Assembly: GCA_026119855.1 (NCBI GenBank)
Contig: JAOWBW010000595.1
Span: 259,948-323,947, forward strand
Direction: 5' to 3'
Origin: Campanula takesimana
Lineage: Eukaryota; Streptophyta; Magnoliopsida; Asterales; Campanulaceae
DNA length: 64,000 nt
This document shows, one piece after another, positions 23,795 through 37,300 of this stretch. The notes beneath the pieces are model-generated. The model saw nothing but the letters and a program-made list of their open reading frames with translations, was not told where the DNA came from and did no database searches. The first letter of the stretch is position 1. Every line of letters starts with the position of its first letter. A program made the translations under genes and the position numbers.

Positions 23795-23888
23795 CGTAAA
23801 AATCCTAAGGTCAAGCAAGAGTGGGTCGTCAAAAGTTGCTAACTCTAGGACCCAAAAGGAATAAAGGGGACCTGCTTAAATGTCTATA
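23795..23888 (+). other. Deletion scar: protease and N-terminal integrase missing
   Basis: Between the end of gag and the integrase core only about 90 bases remain. A copia element needs several hundred codons here for protease and the HHCC domain. Neither a DSG/DTG protease motif nor an HHCC motif is visible, so an internal deletion has occurred. Confidence 0.75.
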
Positions 23889-26553
23889 TTTGGACCAGTC
23901 ACGCCCGCAAGTATTAGAAGAAACAAGTATACTCTAGTTGTGGTGGATGATTATTCAAGGTATACATGGGTGGAAATGATGATCTCAAAAGACGATTGTT
24001 ACGACATTTTGACCACCTTATTTTGACTGCTCCAAACCCAAAAAGAAGATGACATCGTTAGTGTTCGATCCGATAATGGAACAGAATTAAAAAACAACGG
24101 TGTTGCTCGATATTGCGACGATCATGGGATAGATCACAACTTGTCAACCGCTGGTGTTCCTCAACAAAATGGTGTTGTGGAAAGAAAGAATAGGACATTG
24201 ATTGAAGCAGGAAAGACGATGATAGCTGAAGTTAAATTACCCAAGTACTTTTGGGAAGAAGCTATCAACACAGCATGTTTTACTCAAAATCGTTCCCTCA
24301 TCAACAAACTTCACAACAAGACTCCGTATGAACTATGGCGTGGTAGAACTCCCAACATTGCATTCTTCAAGATCTTTGGTTGCAAATGTTATATCCTCTA
24401 CAACGGAAACGAACATAGAGGTAAATTCGATGATAAAGCTGACGAAGGTATTTTTGTTGGGTATGCCAAACATTCCAAAGCTTTTCGCGTTTTTAATAGA
24501 TCTACATTGGTGATAGTTGAATCTGTACATGTTACATTTGATGAACATTCTCTCCTTGAGCCACATTTGGCTCCAAATGTTGCTGATGATTCTGTTGAGC
24601 TTAATGATACAGGTGCTCCTATTTATGTTGCGCCTACTCAAAATCAGAATCTATCAACTCAAGGAAATTCATCCACATCAATTGCGCCTAACTCCTCATA
24701 TGGCGCGCCAAATGGATCATTAGTTGTGCCTCACTCACATGTTGCGCCTCTTGATTCCTCTCATGCGCCTATATCTACTGCTGCATCTGGTGTAAACCCA
24801 AGTTTCAACTCTACACCAATTCAACCCCCAAATTTTGATGATTTAGAATCTGGTGAAGATGTACCAATTGAAGACCTTCAAGTTACTACGACTCAACCTA
24901 ACTTACCTCCTGAAATTCGTGAAGTTAGAGGTCACCCAATCAATAATATCATTGGTGATCTAAATGTTGATGTTCGTATAAGGAGAGCTACAAACTTTGA
25001 TGCTTACACTGCTTTTATCTCTCAAATTGAACTGAAGAAGGATGATGAATCGCTCCAAGATCCTAATTGGGTTGTTGCTATGCAAGAAGAACTCAATCAA
25101 TTTGAACGATATAAGGTTTGGACTCTTGTTCCAAGACAAAATGATCAAGGAGTGATTGGTACGAAATGGGTGTTTAGAAATAAGATGGATGAGAATGGAA
25201 CCATCACAAGAAACAAAGCAAGATTGGTTGCACAAGGCTATAGGCAAGAAGAAGAAATTGATTACGATGAAACTTTCGCGCCCGTAGCAAGACTTGAAGC
25301 TATTAGACTCTTTCTAGCTTACGCCGCTCACAAGAACTTCAAGTTATATCAAATGGATGTAAAGAGCGCGTTTCTAAATGGTGAACTCCAAGAACAAGTC
25401 TACGTTGCTCAACCACCTGGGTTTGAAGATTCACAATTTCCAAATCATGTGTACAAACTCCAGAAATCTTTGTATGGGCTCAAGCAAGCACCAAGAGCAT
25501 GGTACGATACACTATCCAAGTTTCTCATTGAAAAAGGCTTCACTCGCGGTAAAATCGATACAACTCTGTTCATTTCCAAACATAATGGTCATAAATTACT
25601 TGTTCAAATTTATGTTGATGATATTATATTTGGTTCTACTAATGAATTGTTGTGCAAGAGCTTTGAGAAACTAATGAAGAGCAAGTTTGAAATGAGCATG
25701 ATGGGAGAACTCACATTCTTCCTCGGACTTCAAATCAAGCAAATGAATGAAGGCATATTTATCAATCAAGCCAAATACACAAAGGACTTAATCAAGAAAT
25801 TTGGACTTGAGAACGCTAAATCATACGACACTCCAATGGCTACCGGCAACAAACTCGACAAAGATTTAAAAGGTAAACGTGTTGATAAAACGCTCTATCG
25901 AGGTATGATTGGCTCGCTCCTTTATCTTACTGCTAGTAGGCCCGATATTATGTTTAGTGTTTGTTTTTGCGCTCGTTATCAATCTGACCCTAGAGAAGCG
26001 CACTTAATTGCTGTGAAACGTATTATAAGATATCTCTCCGGTACTGTTAACCTTGGACTTTGGTACACCAAAGATTCGAACTTTAAACTTGTAGGTTATT
26101 CAGATGCGGATTATGCAGCGTGCACAATTGATAGGAAAAGCACAAATGGCACTTGTCATTTCCTCGGATATCGACTTGTGTCATGGGCGAGTAAGAAACA
26201 AGCTTCAGTATCTGTCTCAACAACCGAAGCTGAATATATCGCTGCAGGAAGTTGTTGCTGTCAAATACTATAGATGAAGCAGGAATTGGTGGACTATGAT
26301 ATAATCGAAGAAAACTGTCACATCTACTACGACAACACTTTAACCATTGCCGTTTCTAAAAATCCTGTCATGTACTCAAAGACCAAGCACATCGACATCA
26401 AATATCACTTCCTCAAAGACCACGTGGAGAAAGGCAATATTCATTTGGAACACGTGGGCACCGACTTTCAAATCGCCGACATTCTAACGTAAGCACTCGA
26501 CGCGAAACGGTTCACATTTTTTAGAGGTGAAATGGGTATGCTTGAACTCAACT
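23889..26553 (+). pseudogene. pol: Sirevirus pol: integrase core, RT and RNase H, with stops
   Basis: All of this is one frame. It starts inside the integrase core (VVVDDYSRYTWV, then the SDNG and GVPQQNGVVERKNRT motifs), passes a linker at 24600-24780 rich in the GCGCCT word, and continues through RT (YVDDIIFGS near 25610-25640) and RNase H (SDADYAACTIDRKS and STTEAEYIAAG). Three in-frame stops interrupt it: TGA at 24024-24026, TAG at 26271-26273 and TAA at 26490-26492. The longest open part is 24141-26273. The end at about 26553 is the natural pol terminus of the lineage. The element cannot make its own enzymes. Confidence 0.9.
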
Positions 26554-27422
26554 AAATCCTTATAGTTTTGTTATTACTAATGATTTTATATTTTTTTGAG
26601 TTATGAGTATACTAGGTTCAAATGATAAATCATTTCAAGATTCAAGAAAACTCTGCGCGCCCAACCATGTCTGCGCGCCCAATACTTCTATACTTCTGCG
26701 CGCTTCATTCTCTTTGCGCGCCTAGCATCTAATACACCCCAATTATTTTGCGCTCCTAGATGAGATTATGCGCTCCTTATGCGCCTCTTTATGACTGCGG
26801 CTCAAATCAATGCTACCACATATTAAATCCTCAATGATTGAACGTATTAAATATTCACAAGTACCATGTATGTTTATTCTTTTCATTTATTATGGAGAAT
26901 CTTTGTCTTTTGACATTCCATAATTGTTTAAGGGTACTTGTGCAATTAATTTTTCCCTCGTTTTACGTTTTTCAAAAATTTTATTTTCTGGGGATATATT
27001 TCTTGCACCCCAAACTTACACCAAAACAGATGTTTTTGGGGTTTGTGCAAAAATTTGATCATTATTGTTCATACACTTATGAGGGAAGTGGGACAATTTC
27101 TCTTACCCAAAATGTCACATCAAGTGTACTTTGGGTCATTCAGCATTTATTACCCTTCAAATCCTTAAAACCCCTCATAAATGCGCCGTCCTTTATTTGC
27201 CATGATGAGCCGAATTCCTCATTAAATTCCCATCCCTTCATCTTCTCTTTTTATCCAAAACCTACCCTATATATAAACCCATACACCTCCTATATTTTTC
27301 CTTTTTAATCATAACCTACCAACTCCCTCCTTCCTCCGCCTCTCTCCTCCTTTTCTCCCTCTCAGTTTTCTCTCTCTATATCTTTCTCCATTTTCTCTCA
27401 TTTCTCTTCTATATATAAATTC
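26554..27422 (+). other. Sirevirus spacer between pol and ORF3
   Basis: A cluster of GCGCGCC and GCGCCT words lies at 26655-26790. The end, 27300-27420, is pyrimidine-rich. An open frame of 156 codons at 26838-27308 has no recognisable feature and is probably chance. Confidence 0.55.
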
Positions 27423-30400
27423 ATGGGTCCTAAAAGATCATCTAAATCAAATCAAGACGAAATTGTATGGATTCCTCAACCCTTAAACTCTTAATTTATG
27501 TACTTTATTTTTTTTTAATTTCTGGGTTTGCGAGTTCTTTCAAAACCGAAAATTCGACTTTCTTTGATTAATCGAGCTTCGGTTCTCCGTTTTCAAAATC
27601 GTTTGTTAGGTTTTGTTCCATTCTTGATTTCGAATCTTTTGAATCGAACATTTCAACGATCAATGCTCTATATTTTGCAAATCTGAAAATCTTAGATTTT
27701 TGACTTTTCAAATTTTCGGATCTTTGAATCCATTTTCTGGATTCATTGTTGTTTTGTACTTGTTTTGGTTTATATTTTCGTGATCCTTGTGTTCATGCAG
27801 TCATTTTGATATATTGTATGCTTAATTTGGTGAAGTTTCACGAATTATGTGTTCTTGATGTTCTTCAAGCACTTAAGCATGTTCTTCGTTATTTTTGCAT
27901 GACTTGGGTTTCAAAATTTTCGAAACATGTTTTTCAAAATTTTCATATTTTGATTCTTAAAACCTTGCATATGTATGTTTGCATGTGTTTGTATGTTTTT
28001 GTGTGTTTTTATGCTAAGTTTAAATTATATACATAGTTATGCGCCTATATATGAATTCATGCGCCTAGTTATTTGTGCGCCTATCGACCTTATGCGCCTC
28101 AATCCTTTATGCGCCTAATAACATTATGCGCCTAAACACCTTATGCGCCTCAAGTCATACTTAGTCAAATTTTTCTATGTTTTTAATTTTTCCTTGGTAT
28201 TTTTCATAGAACCATGATATGCACCTCGTACCTATTTGCGCCTTCAACATGTATGCACCTAATAATAGTATGCGCCTACTATTGTTATGCGCCTGTATAT
28301 TGTTATGCGCCTATTTTTTACTTTGATCATTATTATGATTCTATGCGCCTTATACACTACTAATTTCTTCAATGTTTGTTTTTCAGGATCCTGCAAATTT
28401 CAGACCCGGTGAGACGATTAATCTTGCTGAGCTCTCACTTGATCCAATGGGGCTTGAAATCATCTCAACCCTACACACCGCTGGACTCACTCCTTTATTC
28501 ACGCTGGATCAACCATTCTATTCTCCACTCCTTGTTGATGAATTTTTCTCAACCGCTACTCTAGTTGAGACTCCAGCTGATGGATACGTGCGCTACAGGA
28601 TATGCGCCACCGTTCAGAACGTTGCTATAACTATCTCTACGGGCACAATCAAGAACATAGTGAGTTTCAGCACTACTGGCCCTCAGGGTGTTTCTGGACA
28701 AGCAAACTCTTACTCAGTAGCAGCGCAGAATATTGTAGCGCATACTTATCTCAAAATCCCTACTCTTCTGAACAACATAAAAAATGTTGAGATAAGGGAT
28801 AGTGGTGATCTGCTCGCTCATATAGCGCATCTTGTTGATACTTCGATCATGTTCAAGACTGGCAATGTGAATAGATTCACTGTGGAGCAGTGGGAGTATA
28901 CTGCTGCCATCATTGGAAAGACTAGGTTGAATTGGCCTCAGATTTTGTTCAAAACTTTGTCAAACCAGATTGACAAATACAACAAGAACAAGGATGATGG
29001 GAAGACAAAGTTCAAAACTCACTGCAGGATTCTTACCAAAATTTTCCTCACCTATCCTGCCCTTGCCCAATTCCTTAATGAGAACCCTGCCTATAAAACC
29101 GATGATGTTCCAGTTTTTGGAAAAGACAACCTTGTCTTGAAGAGGCGCATGAAGCGCATGACAAAGCGCGCGCCTAGGGTAAAGGGTGCTCAGTTGGATG
29201 ATGAAGCCACTGATTCAAATGAAGGAAAAGAAAGTGCTGAAAACCGCACACAAGATGGCGCAGATATTGAAGTTGCACCTCATGCGGAAACAACAGATGC
29301 TCCAGGCGCAGAGAAAGGAAAGGGTAAAGGGATTGCTGAAGAAGGAAGTAGACCCTCAAAGCTCCCTAGAACTAAATAAGATGATGAAGAAGATCTCAGA
29401 CGTGCTCAAGAAGCTAGCCGCCTTGTAGCGCAAAGGAAAAAGGATGAATATTATAGGCTCAAACAAGCTGCTGCGTTAGCCAAAAAGGAAAGGCTCAAAG
29501 GCGCAGGCTCAAGCGCTGATGCACGCGCGCCTGCTTTTACTGCGCCTCTTCCTCCCCGCGCGCCTCCAACAAAACCTTCAACTACTCCAGTTGCTCCTGC
29601 ACATACCAAGAAAACATCTCATGCGCCTGCTCCAGTCATTAAACCAACTTCTGTCTCACTCACTGCTGATCAACAGAAACTCAGAGATCAAATAGCTACT
29701 GAGTTATTCGGAGACTTAAGTGAGGATCAAGTTGAGGGGGAGCCAGAACCTTTACTCCCGCACAGATCTACTTGTGCGCGTATGACTCCTGCGCCTCCCC
29801 TTACTGATGAACCAAGTTTAAGTGCTGAATATCTTCCTTCTCCTCCACAGAAAACAACTCCTGTTCATTCTCCTACCAGGCGCCCGGATCCTTCTGCGCC
29901 CCAATCTGATGATGCACTTCCTCCTCCTAATGCTGATTTAGGTGTGGTTATTTCTATGCTTCAAAAACTTCATGAAGGCCAAGCACGAATTGAGTCTCAG
30001 TTAGAGCTTCATACTTCAATGATTACCAGTCAGGCAGATGAGATTACTGCCATTAAGGGGGAGATAACCCACATTGGCGCAGATATCAGAGACAAACACT
30101 TTCTGACCCCTCAGCAATGGAGTGATGCAATCGCGCAAATGAATGATTTATTCAAAGACACACTTGCTGAGCTTCATGAAAGAATTGCAGGAGGAATCAA
30201 GCTCACTGATGGTCAAGCTTTTATTGATGCAATTAAGCAAGTAGAGACCAGTGTGGCTGCAGATATCAAGAAGTTGCTCGACTTAGTCACTGATGAAAGT
30301 GATAAGTTAGTAAATGTAATGGATAAGCTGAAGGAAATAAAGGATGAGCTCGAGAATGCTCCAAGCACGCACATTGACACCGCGCCCTCTTCTGCGCACT

Positions 30401-30789
30401 CTTCTAGCGTCGCGCCTTTTAACTCTCGCTCCTTACTTTCAAAGTTGGATATTTTGAAGGAGTTGATTGTTACTCACTTCAATGCCGCGCACTCTAGCGC
30501 AGACAGGCGCGCATAAATAACTTCTGCTGATATTGTCACCGCGCAAGCTGCTGTTGAAGCTAACCTTCAAATTGTTGCAGAAAATCTCTCTCAACAGGAA
30601 GCTATCTCTCAACGCACCATTGATGAGTATCAAACCATCAATGTTGATCATTTGTGCTATATCAGAGATGGTGTCACAGACACTCATGGGGTTTTAAACC
30701 GTTGTCACCAACTTTCCAAACAAATTCAGCGCTCAGTTTTAGAAATAGAAGAAGGATTGAAGGATGATGACGCGCCTCCTAACCCTTAG
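27423..30789 (+). pseudogene. Sirevirus ORF3, probably spliced, with two in-frame stops
   Basis: I infer a short first exon (27423-27464) starting at an ATG, an intron (27465-28386) with GTATGG at the 5' site and TTTGTTTTTCAG at the 3' site, and a second exon 28387-30789 in matching phase. The second exon is one frame of about 800 codons with TAA at 29377-29379 and 30514-30516. Its N-terminal 250 residues form a globular-looking region; then come a basic stretch, an Ala-Pro-rich region (29500-29900) and a probable coiled coil to the end. Sireviruses can carry an envelope-like ORF here, but I see no signal peptide or membrane segment, so I do not call it an envelope. The function is unknown. 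Confidence 0.6.
27465..28386 (+). other. Putative ORF3 intron packed with TATGCGCCT words
   Basis: Splice sites fit plant consensus and join the exons in phase. Between 28039 and 28350 it holds about twelve exact GCGCCT words, mostly as TATGCGCCT, plus two TATGCACCT variants that look like CpG decay. The rest is T-rich, as expected of a plant intron. Confidence 0.5.
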
Positions 30790-31295
30790 TTTCTTTTATT
30801 TGTAAGTTATTTGAAATCTTTTTGTGATTAGAAACTTTTGTTAGTGATTTAGTGCTTATGTGTTTTAGCACTTTTTGATTTTTGTTCCATTGAAAACTTG
30901 TAATCACCAACTCCTATATTTCGAGTTTTAATGAGAACAAAGCATCACTATTATTTTAAACCTGTTCACTCAAATTCCTTGTTTGAAGAACACTGAATAT
31001 TTTTTAAAATCATATGCATCATATTTGAACTGTTTCATATTTTCATGCATTAAGTTTAAACCTTGTTTAAACACATTTCAAAACTAAAATTCATATATAA
31101 ATTGAATGTATTAAACTATCATTTCTATCTTTCCATTTGTAATGATTTATCTTTATTAGAATAGATTAGAAATCTATATCTTGGACTAGTGTGTGCATTA
31201 ACTTGAGACATGATTTACCAATTTCATTTATTTTAGACATGTTATTATCAAATATAATGTTTGTCCCTGATATAGTAGGTAATGGCATCAATCAA
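30790..31295 (+). other. Sirevirus 3' non-coding segment
   Basis: An AT-rich stretch lies between ORF3 and the purine tract. I see no gene or repeat in it, and no GCGCCT words, in contrast to the neighbouring regions. Confidence 0.6.
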
Positions 31296-31307
31296 ATTGG
31301 GGGAGAT
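31296..31307 (+). promoter_or_regulatory. Sirevirus polypurine tract
   Basis: ATTGGGGGAGAT directly precedes the 3' LTR. Confidence 0.85.
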
Positions 31308-32202
31308 TGTTGGGTATGTCCACTTATATCTCAGTTTCAATGTAATAGGATTGATTAGATTTGATTGATCCATCACCTAAGTTTTATTTCATGGACTTTA
31401 GGCCCACATGTAAGAAGTATTTATACTTCATTTTTTAGGTAGTCCATTGTAATAAAAAAGGCTTAGGAATAGGGAAAGAAGATCAAGATTGAAGTAAATC
31501 ACTCCTTGAGTTTGAGCTACGTGCCTATGCGCTCCATTCAACGCGCCATGTACCCCCCTTCACCTTTGCGCCATGCGCCTATCCAGCGCGTGCGCATAAG
31601 GTGATGCGCCTAGCTATGCTACGTGCCCCATTGGCTCATGCGCGCCTCTTAGCTCAATGCGCCTCAAAAAAGTGTTTTTAACACTCGGTGATTTATTGAA
31701 GATTCGAAGACTTGAAGAAGATTCAAACTACGCCAACGATCCACCGGTGGTTAAATAACACGTATACATCCGCATCTAAGGACACCTGTCCATAACGGTC
31801 ATATTTGTGTTATGTGTCTAATGGCTATAAAAGGACACGTGCTCCACTAATGAGCGACAGCACATCTGTCCTTTCTCTGACTCACCAAGGATTTCCAACG
31901 GCTAGTTTTTGGGGCTCTACTATAAATACCCCATAACTTCAACCATTTGAAGTTACTAAGCATTTCAAGAAATTCTCTCAAGCATTTGTTGAAGATTTGA
32001 AGATTGCCTTTGTTATTTCCAAAATTCTCTAGAACACCTTCATAACTTCATCCTTAGCCCAGATCCTCAAGCAAAAACACTTTAGTTTTCTTGTGCTCTC
32101 AATCTCAAAGATCTAAAGAGCCTTGAATCTAAAATCACACACGCACCTCTTTAAGTTTGATCACTTAGATCTTTCTTTAAGAGATACACCGGTTATTGTT
32201 TT
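31308..32202 (+). repeat. Sirevirus 3' LTR, left part
   Basis: It matches the first 895 bases of the 5' LTR, with the GCGCCT word cluster at 31518-31668 and the TATA box at 31826-31834. It is interrupted after GTTTT at 32198-32202 by the gypsy element. Confidence 0.93.
32198..32202. repeat. Target-site duplication of the gypsy element, left (gtttt)
   Basis: It is repeated at 41054-41058. The 5' LTR has the uninterrupted sequence near 18743-18760, where gtttt occurs once. Confidence 0.95.
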
Positions 32203-34316
32203 TGTCGCGACCCCGGACCCCGCGGGCCCGAGACCGCGATCTGGACGTCGACTTAAAACCAAAATTTTGAAATACCGAAGTTAAAAATTCCATTTGATAC
32301 CAAAAAGTGATGATCCAAAGTTTTACAAAACCAAGTTTGACAAAAACCAATTACAACTATAAAAACTTCCACAAGTTTATGCCCAACAAAATACAAATAT
32401 ACAATTCTTAATGACGTCATTGTTTGGTCCAACTATCCCAAAAGGTTACACATTTATATAATGTAAACCAACCTATACAACTTTCCCCAAAAGAATGTAT
32501 CCACACTCGACGTCCTCTTTCTCGTGATCAGCGAGACTAATCCTTAGCGCCTGGGGGGGGGTTAAGGAAAAACAAAGATAAAACAAAAAGGGGGTGAGAT
32601 AAATCTTAATAAGTTACTAATGCAACTACATGACATGCTATGATGCACGAAGCGATAAGTAATAATAAATATCACATAGGACATAGAATTTATCACATAA
32701 CAGATAGCAGCGGAAATAAACACATAACAAAGGATATAGCCAAGGTTTTCCAAACCGGAACATCCAAATAAAGGATCGCTGCGCAGCTTCAATAATCAAC
32801 AAATCATTATCTTCATAGTAGCATGAAAGCCGAAGAGAAAACCCCGGTACAGGAACCAATAACCATAAAAGTGTCACAAAGGACAAGGACCATGACACAA
32901 AGTCATGCCCGGTAGCTAGATACATTCACAAAGGAAGCTAACTTATCCTTTCCAAGGCCAATCTGGAAAAGGGTATAGAAGGGGGCAAAACAATGGTCAA
33001 CATTATAATGGACTTGGCTTTGCCATTATAATCCTTTCCATCGCCCGATGCAACAGATATGCCAGCTGGGCTTCAAAATAAATGCTAAGTAATAATAATT
33101 TAGCATGAATAAACAACTTAAGGTTCCAAAGTAGGGAACCAATCCAAATAAATTACCACAAAGGTAAACCAATCCAAACAACACATCAAGGATGAACCAA
33201 CATTTCCAAAACGGTACTTAATCAATTTCCAGAACATAATTATTCACAAAAGAATCAAATCCAATTAATAAGGTATTCCACGATGTTATCTTAAGTTAAT
33301 TGGAAGAAATAAACTTAAACTATTTAGGCCCTAAGTCCTAAACCAAGCAAAAAGGGAGAATTCTGAACCAGGGGGCGGGCGGGCGCCTGGTAGGGGGCGG
33401 GCGGGCGCCTGTTTCAACAGAAGGTTTGGCCATCAGGAAAGGGTATGCAGGCGGGCACTCGGGTCAAGGCGGGCGGGCGCCTGGTCTGCGGGCTGGGAGG
33501 AAAAACAGAGCTGGGTTCTTCAAATTTCCTTACCATTTTCATACCATTTTCATAACACCCAAAATCAACACTCCCAACAAGATTCCTAAGGTACCCAAAC
33601 ATCATTTAACCAAAAAGGGGACCTTAACAACACCCTTTATCAACCAAAATCAAGAATCAAATCCAACATTCATCAATTCACCATTTTTAACCAAAAACTC
33701 AAATAAATTCCAAACAAATTCAAAACCCAACCAAACTTCAAATATAACACATCAAACATTATCTAAACATGATATGAACATTTTAGCATCAAAATGGGGG
33801 AAAAGTAACTTACTTGATAAATCTCAAAGTTGACGGAATTCAATTCTTTTTGGTTCTACGCGATCCTATCGACGATTTAAACAAGGTTCATGTTTTAAGA
33901 AATGAGAGATTACAAGAGGAAGAGGAAGAAAATGAGGAGAGAAGGAAGAAGATGAAACTTACCCCTTTTTCTTCTAAGGGAGGAGAGAGAGCTGGGAGAG
34001 AGGGATGGAGGTGGAGTGTGAGGGTGAAAGAGTAGGGTGAGGGAGGTGAGTAGGGAGAAGATGAAGATTGAAATGTTACACCTAGCCCCCTTCCCCCACT
34101 AACTAGCACAATTACTTACACTCCCGACTAACAATTAAGACTCAACACTTCCACACTAGCCCAAATAACTCGAATAAAATGCTAGGCATAATTATTATAA
34201 CACATAAATTGCACACATAAATATTTAAATAAATAATAATTTAAATAAATAATTAAGAAAATAAATAATAATTATTTATTACTAATAAAATAGAGCCTAT
34301 ATTTCAGGTCGTGACA
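32203..34316 (-). repeat. Gypsy 3' LTR
   Basis: On the plus strand it begins TGTCGCGACC and ends GTCGTGACA. The cluster of GGGCGGGCGCCTGG words at 33370-33485 lies where the related solo LTR has GGGCGACCGCACA words. Short open frames shared with the other LTR are not genes. Confidence 0.94.
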
Positions 34317-34318
34317 TT

Positions 34319-34330
34319 CACTCCCCCTTA
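34319..34330 (-). promoter_or_regulatory. Gypsy polypurine tract
   Basis: The minus strand reads TAAGGGGGAGTG shortly before the 3' LTR. Confidence 0.8.
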
Positions 34331-34365
34331 AAGAAAATTCGACCCGAATTTTAACGAGACTCACC

Positions 34366-37300
34366 TTAAACAAAAAGCCACGGAAATTTCTTCTCGATCT
34401 CAACTCGGAGCTCCCAAGTCGACTCCTCGATATTATGATTCCTCCAAAGAACTCTAACCAACGCGATGCTTTTGTTTCTCAACTCTTGGACTTTGGAATC
34501 TAGGATCCGAACCGGTCGTTCCTCATAAGTCATATCGGGCTCAATATCCTCCGGTATCCTCGGTAACACGTGAGATGAATCATGAACATACTTCCGAAGC
34601 ATAGAAATGTGAAAGACGTTGTGCAACCGGTCCAAAGATGGCGGTAACGCAAGACGATACGCTAGAAGTCCAACCTTTCCCAAAATCTCAAATGGGCCAA
34701 TAAACCTCGGAGCCAACTTGCCTTTCTTCCCAAACCTACGAATACCCACCTTCGGAGACACCTTCAAGAATACCAAATCACCAATATGAAAACTAAGATC
34801 TCGCCTTCGGTTATCTGCGTAGCTCTTATGTCGACTCTGGGCTGTTTTCAATCGATCCCGGATAACTTTGACTTTCTCAACCGAATCCCAAAGCAAATCA
34901 ATACCCACAATATTCGCTTCACCGACCTCGTCCCAGCAAATAGGCGTTCTACATTTCCTTCCATACAAGGCCTCATACGGTGCCATCTCGATACTAGCCT
35001 GATAACTGTTGTTGTAAGAGAATTCCACTAACGGTAGGTGCGAATCCCAAGAATCAGAGAAGTCTATCGAACAAGCTCGCAACATATCCTCCAAAATCTT
35101 AATAGTCCTCTCAGATTGACCGTCGGTCTGAGGATGAAAAGCTGTACTAAAACGCAAATCTGTACCCAAAGCTTCCTGAAACGCCTTCCAGAATCTAGAA
35201 GTAAACCTCGGGTCTCGATCTGACACAATGCTAACCGGAACCCCATGCAATCTAACGATCTCATCGATATAAAGGGTCGCAAGCTTCTCCATCGAATATC
35301 TGATGTCAATAGGCAAGAAATGGGCACTCTTGGTCAATCTATCCACTATTACCCAAACACTGTCATACTTCCTACGGGTACGAGGTAGTCCCGTAACGAA
35401 ATCCATAGTCACATGCTCCCATTTCCACTCGGGAATCTCTAACGGCTGAAGTAATCCTGCGGGTCTCTGATGCTCGGCTTTGACCTGCTGACAAGTTAAA
35501 CACCTCGATACATACTCGGCTATTTCCCTTTTCATATTAATCCACCAAAATTGTTGCTTCAAATCCTGATACATCTTCGTACTGCCCGGATGAATAGTAT
35601 ATCTCGATTTGTGACCCTCATCAAGAACTCTCTGTTTAATTCCATCAATATCGAGAACAAACAAACGACCACGGAAAGTCAACACTCCACTCGAACTCAA
35701 AGAAAAATCCTCGAAGCTCTTTTCCTTCAATTTACCCATTATCTTCACCAACTCAGGATCTTGTTTCTGAGCTTCCTTTATCCTCTGAATTAGGGTCGGA
35801 GATACCCTAATATTCGCAAAAATAGCCCCATGACTCGATTCATGAGGAGACCAATCTCGAACATCCTCAAGCATTTTCCATTCAGGGACCATCATCGAAG
35901 CCACATAAGATTTTCTACTAATCGCATCGGCTACCACATTCGCCTTTCCCGGGTGATAAGAAATCGTACAATCATAATCCTTCAACAATTCCATCCATCG
36001 GCGCTGTCGGTTGTTCAACTCTTTCTGGGAGAAAAGGTATTTCAAACTCTTGTGATCGGTAAAAATTTCAAACTTCGCTCCATAAAGGTAGTGCTTCCAT
36101 TTGTGCAACGCAAAGACAATAGCCGCTAACTCCATATCATGAGTCGGGTAATTCTGTTCACTAGGGGTCAACTTCTTCGAAGCATACGCAATTACTTTCC
36201 CATTCTGCATCAACACACAACCCAAACCCTCTTTCGAAGCATCACTGTAAATCACTAGGCCATCGCTCCCATTAGGCAAAGTCAAGATCGGTGTGGTAGT
36301 CAACCTCTTCTTCAATTCCTCAAAACTCTTGTCACATTTCTCGGTCCACACAAACGGAACATTCTTCCGGGTCAACTGAGTCATCGGAGTAGCAATCCTC
36401 GAAAACCCTTCAATAAATCTTTGGTAATAACCGGCTAAACCAAGAAAGCTTCTAATTTCTGTCACTGATTCGGGTCTCTTCCAATCCACTATGGCTTCAA
36501 TCTTTGAAGGGTCCACCGAAATCCCATCTTTAGAAATCACATGACCCAGAAATGACACCTTCTCGAGCCAAAATTCGCATTTACTGAACTTCGCAAATAA
36601 TTTCTCCCTCGCAAGAACGGATAAAACTGTCCTCAAGTGCTGCTCGTGCTCCTCTCGGGATTTAGAGTAGATGAGTATATCATCAATAAAAACCACCACG
36701 AACGAATCAAGATAAGGATGGAAAACTCGGTTCATCAAATCCATAAACACGGCCGGCGCGTTCGTCAACCCAAACGGCATAACCAAGAACTCATAATGAC
36801 CATAACGAGTGCGAAAAGCAGTCTTCGGAATATCCTCCAATCGAACCTTCAACTGATGGTACCCACTCCTCAAATCAAGTTTAGAGAAAACCACGGACCC
36901 TTGAAGCTGATCAAACAAATCATCGATGTGCGGTAGAGGATACTTATTCTTCACCGTAACCTGATTCAACTTTCTGTAATCGATACACAATCTCAACGAA
37001 CCATCTTTCTTCCGCACAAATAAAACCGGTGCTCCCCACGGGGAAACACTAGGGCGGATAAACCCTCGATCAAGCAACTCTTGCAACTGAACCTTTAACT
37101 CCTTCAACTCTGCGGGAGCTAACCTATAAGGTGCTTTTGAAATTGGAGCCGTACCCGGCAAAAGGTCTATACAAAATTCAATTTCACGATCGGGCGGCAT
37201 ATCATACTCGGTAGAGAAAACATCGGGAAATTCCCGAACTACCCGAACACTATCCAAACTAGGGGATTCTTTCCTAGTATCAAGAGCACTAGCCAAATAC

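Noticed and set aside
28387..30789. A retroviral envelope protein
   Set aside because: No signal peptide, transmembrane helix or cleavage site is visible; position alone does not justify the name.
32562..32925. Frames of 76 and 95 codons with hydrophobic segments, also at 39297-39660
   Set aside because: They occur in both gypsy LTRs because the LTRs are duplicates, and they have no start context or homology to a known protein.
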